From the NCBI GenBank assembly GCA_944472135.2, contig OX235264.1:86996319-87060318 (forward strand): 64,000 nt of DNA, written 5' to 3'. Below are positions 58,244 through 64,000 of the stretch, one piece after another. This stretch comes from Trichobilharzia regenti. Taxonomy: Eukaryota > Platyhelminthes > Trematoda > Strigeidida > Schistosomatidae. Made by a program: the position numbers and the translations under genes. The stretch's first letter is position 1. Every line of letters starts with the position of its first letter. Below the pieces are notes generated by a model. That model did no database searches. It saw nothing but the letters and a program-made list of their open reading frames with translations, and was not told where the DNA came from.

Positions 58244-59981
58244 ACCGTAGTGAGTATTTTAATAATATTAAGGTCAAATTGTTATTTTAAGATCAGGCAG
58301 AATCGGTGGGTATATGACATTATCATTTTTACTAATACTTACTCGAACTCCTTAATCTTAAACCTTATCTTAAATATAACCGATATCTTTGAGACTTACC
58401 ATACAATTATAATGCGTGGAAACAGTTGACAATAGAATGGCGAGTCTTACCTGCATATTAACTTCTATTATGGACATGAGTGGTAAACTGATAAAAAATA
58501 TAGAATCCTCAATAGTTTCTTTATTTAAAGTCCTCACTTCTTTCAGTGTGCATCTGTATCCTCAATTGCTCATGCTCTTTAACATAAGGCGAGATGAGCA
58601 ACTAACCTCTAAATTATATTTACTTTCAAAAAGCGGTAATTAACACTTTAAGGAACATCCTCTTATTTGGTTATCGAAATCTGTCTTATGGTTTGTATCT
58701 TCTATCCAATACCACTCTCAGTTTATCCTAGACTGAAGTAGATTAGTTTGTAATTTCATGAACTACAAAGAGAACAGAAGACTTTAATTAAGCTGAAACT
58801 GCCTTCACATAAAGTTCAGTTACTTGATATTTTATTTCTGATGAATTCAAATAATACTTCCTAATCTTATCGTGAAATATACCCACTAAATAGAATGTTC
58901 CTCACCTTTTTATCTATTGACAGATCAAGACAATAACTTAACAATAATTCCTAGCAATAAGGAATATATTTCGCTCACTGTTAGTTTTGAAACGTCTTTC
59001 AGTATGTCTGAGTTGGATCTACAGTGGGGTCATAGGTGCATACTACTGAAAGTCTCCAGACTAAGACGAAGCAGTTATCCAAGTCTTGTTGGTTTTCTAT
59101 GGTCTGCTAACTCATACAAATCCGTTGTTTAACTTGAGACCAGTCATATCCCTCAAAATCAACACTTCAGAATGCTCTTACTTCAATTTAACTTAGCTAT
59201 TTACAATCATCAGTGATTCAAAAGCAATTTTCAGTGATGGGTAGATCATATTTTAGTTTGAATGACTTTCCGTTATGATAATGATGCCAACCTTATCATC
59301 TTAGGAAATAACGGTTATTCTCGGGTTATAGAACTATCATACCAACAGGAATCTTATTGGCTACAAACATACCTCTAGAATCAAGCTGGTTAATCCTCAT
59401 GTAAACTATTGCCTCAATAATGAAGTGAAGTTTTTCACTAGCACCCTTGTAGAATCTTCGTGACTATCACTGGTTTATTGAACATACTTTCGTAAATTAA
59501 TATCTATTACTAATAAATAATTCAGCGAACACTTCTACCTACTGAAAATACATTTCAGTAACTTAAAGAGAAGGCATTCAGCGAAGAGTTACCCTTTTCG
59601 GCGATATCATTCTCAGGCTGTACAGTGACATATACACAGTAAATTTTCCCAACAACTAAAGGAATATTTTCAAAGATATATTGATAGAGTTTTAAATTTT
59701 AGATAAAAGATTACGTTATACAGAAAGCGTTAATCGGGTAGAGACTAGAATTAAATAAGTAAATTGGGTGACGTAATATAATTGACGGGGTTGAATACAA
59801 TTCAACTAAAATTTGAGCGAGTGTCCACTTAACATCATTGATAACAGGATATCATGATTATACGTGCTGAATAGTCATCAGAAATGCGTCTACGGTTTTA
59901 ACAGATAACAACAATGTGGCACAAAAATTTTAAATGAGAACTGTTGGAATGATGAATTAATCAGAGTAGTAATGTCTATAT
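58244..59981. other. No gene seen
   Basis: AT-rich sequence with short frames only (58416-58643, 58917-59132), none with a recognisable motif. No terminal repeats found. Confidence 0.45.
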
Positions 59982-60344
59982 ATATGATAGAGAAGATTTG
60001 TAGCTCAGGTGGATAATTTTGATGTGGTTTTGTTCTCTGAGCTGGATAGTTAGTTTGCGAAGCTTTCATCACCTTACTGGGTGACATCTTCAGCGCATAC
60101 TTCAAATTGAAGTGAGCTTTTAGGTTTCTCCACGAGTTTATTAATCATTCCTCCTGGTGACCTTGAACGTGATTGGTTGTTTATGTATGTTTTCACACCT
60201 TCTAGGTTACTTGTGTTGGAACTGATTGTTTCTGTGACTTGAACTTTGGCCAATCGTGTGTGAAGTTTCTTTCTTATTGGTTGATAAATTTTGTCTATCT
60301 CGATGTGTCTATTGATTGATGATTCACTGGAATGCCAAGCTTCT
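59982..60344 (-). repeat. Penelope-like terminal repeat, downstream copy
   Basis: Contains both the end of the ORF (SLQFEVCAEDVTQ) and, in another frame, the start of a next unit (MKYALKMSPSKVMKASQTNY). This is the signature of tandem or pseudo-LTR arrangement. The match with the upstream copy stops at 59982. Confidence 0.85.
60063..60093 (-). ncRNA. Hammerhead-like motif in Penelope terminal repeat
   Basis: On the - strand: CTGAAGA, then a hairpin TCACC/GGTGA around a CAGTAA loop, then GAAA. CUGANGA and GAAA are present, but one extra base beside stem II and no clear stem III make it a weak candidate. Hammerhead motifs have been reported in Penelope-like elements. Confidence 0.35.
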
Positions 60345-61584
60345 AAAAATTCTCTAGCATTCTTGTTATTTCCTTTGTCTAATATTTGAACGTTGTCCCA
60401 GTCGAATTGATGTCCGTGGTTGTCTGTGTGTAGTGAAATGAGGGAGTGTATATCATGTCTTTTGACGGCTAGCTTATGTTCGTGGATACGAAGACGAAGG
60501 GGACGTCCACTTTGGCCAATGTAGTGTTTTTCACAGTTGTTACAGTTTATTTTGTAGATGATGTTGGTTTTGTCTTCTTTTGCTGTTGAGTCTTTTGGTT
60601 GACATAGAATTGAGTGCAGCGACTTTGTTGGTTTGTGTACGACGTCAATTCCTAAAGGTTTGAAGAGTCTTTTAGTGATTTCTGAGATATCCTTTATATA
60701 TGGTAAGGCGATTTTCTTTGTGTTTTCCTTGGTGGCTTTTGTTTTGGTAGGTTGGCTTGGGGGTATATGTCTCTTGATGAAATTCCGGGGATATCCATTC
60801 TTTTGGAAGACGTCCATGAGATACTTTTCTTCAATTTTTCTTAAGGTGGGAGTGCTGCAGTGAGTCCTTGCTCTCTTGAATAGTGTTTGTATGCAGTTCC
60901 TTTTGTGTGCTATTGGGTTGTTGCTGTTGTAATTCAGTATTTGGTCTGTGTGAGTTGATTTCCTATAAACTTGAGTTTCTAATTCTCCTGTAGTTGTTCG
61001 CCTGACTAAGACGTCCAAAAATGGTATTTTGTTCTCGGATTCCTCTTCTCTTGTGAATTTGATGTCGTTGAAGACGTTGTTTATTAAGTTGTGAGTTTTG
61101 TCTAATTCGTTTCTTTTGATTATTACAAATGTGTCGTCCACGTAGCGTATCCAAATCTTGGGTTTGATCTTTGGTAGAATTATGTTTTCGAGTCTTTGCA
61201 TCACTGCTTCTGCAATCAAACCTGATATTGGCGATCCCATGGGTGTTCCTTTGACTTGTTCATATATTTGGTCGTTGAATTGGAAGTATGTTGTTAGGCA
61301 TAGATTTATGCATTCCATCCAGCTTGTGTGTTGCATTTTTGATTGTTGTGGAAGTTGTTCGTCGTTGCTAAGTAATTGCTCCATGGTTTCTTTTGCTAGT
61401 TTTTGTCCGATAGAGGTATATAATGCTGTCACGTCGAAGGATACCATTATTTCTTGTTCATCTATTTGGATGTCTCTGATTTTCTCTAGGAATTGGATAG
61501 CAGAGTTGATGGAGTGATCACAGGATTCCGTTAGGTGTTTTAGTTTTCTGTATAATTCCTTGGACAAATTATATGTTGGAGTTC
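60074..61584 (-). pseudogene. Penelope-like RT and GIY-YIG endonuclease
   Basis: The frame carries the RT palm (VSFDVTALYTSIGQKL, GTPMGSPISGLIAEAV, WIRYVDDTFVIIKRN with an intact YVDD), then RKSTHTDQILNYNSNNP, and ends in a GIY-YIG nuclease (IIYKINCNNCEKHYIGQSGR; R-x-R-x-x-x-H follows). It is open to the stop at 60074. LTR copy B separates it from the N-terminal part, and the two parts are one base out of frame even when the insertion is discounted. Telomerase-related RT with GIY-YIG defines the family. Confidence 0.9.
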
Positions 61585-61588
61585 CTGG

Positions 61589-62648
61589 TGTGGTGAGAGC
61601 AGGCTGCTAGCCGATTGGTTGGCACTAATCTACGTTAAAATCTAGGTCACTAATATGGGCCGTGAACAAGGCTGAGTCAACAACCAATCACAGCGAAGTT
61701 AACGTGGCAAAATATGATTCGCAGATAGAGAACTCTGTTTGTCAAGGAATCCCAAAAAAAAAAATCAGAAGCCTGCGTTTGTCTACCCAAACAACCAATC
61801 AGATGACTGCGCTTGTCTATAATAATGTTGTCTGAAATATGTATAAATACGTGTTGATTTTCATAATAAAACGATCTGTTGCCTGGCCCTTGTCTTTTGT
61901 TGTTACATTTGGTGTCGCTGCCTACCGACAAATGAAAAGCCTATACCCTGCAGTTTTTAATGGAGACATATGGATCTTCGGGCAGGACTTCAAGGCTTCT
62001 GCGCAGTTGAGTGGCGTTCAAGATCTGTCAGCGATGGAGCTGCTACTTGAGACGCTGCTGGGAGGTCGGGCGAAAGCAGCATATGAAGGTGTGGGCCGAA
62101 GTATGGACGAATGTTCGACAGGGTCAGGCAAACAGTTTCCAAAGTGGGAAGGACCATATATGGTCACTTCGAGATGGGGTTACGCAGACACAGTCGCAAT
62201 GGCGAACAATGAGAGGCGCGTGAACGTCAGCGAGCTCCAGAAATGGATACAGCGAGACAAGCCAACGATGACGCCTGCACCAAGTAGATCAAGCCGACTT
62301 CAGTCGCACGTATTTGACGGGGGGACGAGTGTGGTGAGAGCAGGCTGCTAGCCGATTGGTTGGCACTAATCTACGTTAAAATCTAGGTCACTAATATGGG
62401 CCGTGAACAAGGCTGAGTCAACAACCAATCACAGCGAAGTTAACGTGGCAAAATATGATTCGCAGATAGAGAACTCTGTTTGTCAAGGAATCCCAAAAAA
62501 AAAAATCAGAAGCCTGCGTTTGTCTACCCAAACAACCAATCAGATGACTGCGCTTGTCTATAATAATGTTGTCTGAAATATGTATAAATACGTGTTGATT
62601 TTCATAATAAAACGATCTGTTGCCTGGCCCTTGTCTTCTGTTGTTACA
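61589..62648 (+). mobile_element. Short LTR retrotransposon derivative, copy B
   Basis: 319-bp LTRs (61589-61907, 62330-62648) enclose a 422-bp interior with the same junction as copy A. The 4-bp ctgg lies outside (61585-61588, 62649-62652). It splits the Penelope-like RT. The two LTRs seem to differ only at a base or so. Compared with copy A, the LTR has an extra segment (ctacgttaaaatctagg) and an A-rich run. Confidence 0.92.
61932..62351 (+). CDS. Fused gag/pol-remnant ORF of copy B
   Basis: Same 139-codon length and same fusion point as at 52646-53065, with about ten substitutions and no stop (MKSLYPAVFNGDIWIFGQDF). Preservation of the frame in both copies may be recent common origin rather than selection. 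Confidence 0.6.
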   Translation: MKSLYPAVFNGDIWIFGQDFKASAQLSGVQDLSAMELLLETLLGGRAKAAYEGVGRSMDECSTGSGKQFPKWEGPYMVTSRWGYADTVAMANNERRVNVSELQKWIQRDKPTMTPAPSRSSRLQSHVFDGGTSVVRAGC

Positions 62649-62652
62649 CTGG

Positions 62653-63761
62653 AGTGATACAATTGGTCGTAACGGGATATTTGCCTTGTGTATTTTGGGT
62701 CTGCCGTAGAATCGAGGTAGGACTGGTCCATTGGATTTCATTCGCCATTGGTCTTGTTTTGTGATCTGTCCAGTTTTGCTGAGCTTGTTTAAGGTCCTTT
62801 GGATGCGGTTGTCCAATGTTTGTATGGGATTTGTTGGGAGTTGTTGATATACATCTTCATCTTTGAGTAGTTCTTCAGCTTTCTTGGTGTATTCTTCTCT
62901 GTCCATGACTACTGTTGTTCTTCCTTTGTCGGCTGGTAAAATGACGATGTCCTTCCTATTTTTCAGCTTTTTGAGGGCCTTTAGTTCTTGAGAGTTGAGT
63001 TGTGTGTGTTGTCTTTTCTGTTTGACCATTGGTACAATTGTTTGGCGTATCTCTTCCTGTGTTTCCTCGTTCAAGTTTGATGATTTGAGTAATGATTCAA
63101 GGGCAGCGAAGAAATCAGTTTTTGAAGCATCTCCGGTGTTGTAGTTTAATCCTTTTTGTAGTAGTTGTTGTTCCATTTTTGATAGTGGTTGTTTTGATAG
63201 GTTGACTACGCAGTCTATGGGCGTATTGTCTGGTTGTTGTTTTTTAATCTTGGCTAGCTTGGTTTTGAGGACTCTTCGTCTTTGTTCTCTGTGTTTTCCA
63301 CTTGACAGTGAAATTGCGGTGATCAGCGTTGACAGGTGTTCTTGGTTGAGGGTTTTCTCTAATTTTGCTTTTTGGACATCTATTATTTGTTGATATTTGT
63401 TGATCCGATAATGTGCGTCCGTAATCATTAATTTGACCATTCGTCTTCCACATTGTTCGGCCAATTTCCATCCCATTGGGCAGTTGACTGGTGGCTTGTA
63501 TCTTACACTGTTTGGTAGGATTGAATGACGAAGGCACTCATGGAGAAAGAATAATTGTTCTCTGGTGGATCCTTGCCTTTTGGCGAAGTCTTCCCACTTT
63601 CGAACAGAGAGAAGCGTATCCCGCTCGTAAGATTTAGATATGATAGAGAAGATTTGTAGCTCAGGTGGATAATTTTGATGTGGTTTTGTTCTCTGAGCTG
63701 GATAGTTAGTTTGCGAAGCTTTCATCACCTTACTGGGTGACATCTTCAGCGCATACTTCAA
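62653..63761 (-). pseudogene. Penelope-like ORF, N-terminal part
   Basis: ATG 63761 (MKYALKMSPSKVMKASQTNY). N-terminal helical region (QLFFLHECLRHSILPNSVRY), a DKG-type motif (ILPADKGRTTVVMDREEY) and the first RT fingers (PRFYGRPKIHKANIPLRPIV), then LTR copy B. The DKG motif just before the RT is characteristic of Penelope-like elements. Host insertion aside, no internal stop was seen. Confidence 0.88.
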
Positions 63762-64000
63762 ATTGAAGTGAGCTTTTAGGTTTCTCCACGAGTTTATTAA
63801 TCATTCCTCCTGGTGACCTTGGACGTGATTGGTTGTTTATGTATGTTTTCACACCTTCTAGGTTACTTGTGTTGGAACTGATTGTTTCTGTGACTTGAAC
63901 TTTGGCCAATCGTGTGTGAAGTTTCTTTCTTATTGGTTGATAAATTTTGTCTATCTCGATGTGTCTATTGATTGATGATTCACTGGAATGCCAAGCTTCT
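63638..64000 (-). repeat. Penelope-like terminal repeat, upstream copy
   Basis: Matches 59982-60344. It encodes the C-terminal end of an upstream unit and overlaps the N-terminus of the present one. It runs off the window end. Confidence 0.85.
63719..63749 (-). ncRNA. Hammerhead-like motif, upstream terminal repeat
   Basis: Same sequence and reservations as 60063-60093. Confidence 0.35.

Larger units (their letters stand above)
59982..64000 (-). mobile_element. Penelope-like element with direct terminal repeats
   Basis: A - strand Penelope-like retroelement with N-terminal region, RT and GIY-YIG endonuclease. Bases 59982-60344 repeat 63638-64000 (offset 3656) with about one difference seen, so the element is bounded by, or tandem with, a partial copy as is typical of Penelope pseudo-LTRs. 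Subtracting LTR copy B (1064 bp) gives a unit of about 2.6 kb. The window ends inside the upstream copy. Confidence 0.88.

Overview
The window reads as eukaryotic DNA from a trematode flatworm, very probably a blood fluke (genus Schistosoma). The grounds are an AT-rich, intron-containing R7-type RGS gene with a 32-nt intron near its start, and the mix of repeats: RTE-like and CR1-like LINEs, a Penelope-like element, a BEL/Pao-type element, a Merlin DNA transposon, and tRNA-derived SINEs carrying hammerhead ribozymes. The species cannot be fixed from sequence alone. There is no bacterial-style operon, CRISPR array or rRNA.

Host gene. One well-supported gene lies on the + strand, in eight coding exons from 33716 to 54186. 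All exon junctions agree in phase and give 712 codons. The product is an R7-family regulator of G-protein signalling: a novel N-terminus, DEP, DHEX, a G-gamma-like (GGL) domain and an RGS domain. The GGL domain is split by a long Ser/Gly/Thr-rich insert encoded by exon 6. The intron between exons 3 and 4 holds an RTE retrotransposon with a solo LTR inside it, and an unrecognised open frame.

Architecture. Bases 1-17072 are an inverted, rearranged copy of 30489-42933, separated by about 13.4 kb. RGS exons 1-3 therefore recur on the - strand (15815 to 13005), and exon 3 recurs a third time (4408-4071). The left arm also contains a CR1-like LINE (6528-11414) inside the RTE copy, and a block related to 20150-21665. 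The spacer (17073-30488) holds an internally deleted CR1-like LINE split by a hammerhead-bearing SINE, a Merlin element with 8-bp target duplications, a BEL/Pao-like gag-only element with two LTRs, and a decayed Penelope-like element.

Right side. RGS introns and the 3' flank contain decayed LINE pieces. Two short LTR elements (52321-53344 and 61589-62648) share the same internal deletion and each has its own 4-bp target duplication. Also present are tRNA-derived SINEs, one with a near-intact hammerhead, and a Penelope-like element (59982-64000) with direct terminal repeats, disrupted by the second short LTR element. Most of the window is therefore a record of nested transposition around one signalling gene. 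The arms are almost identical, so assembly error must be excluded before the duplication is treated as real.
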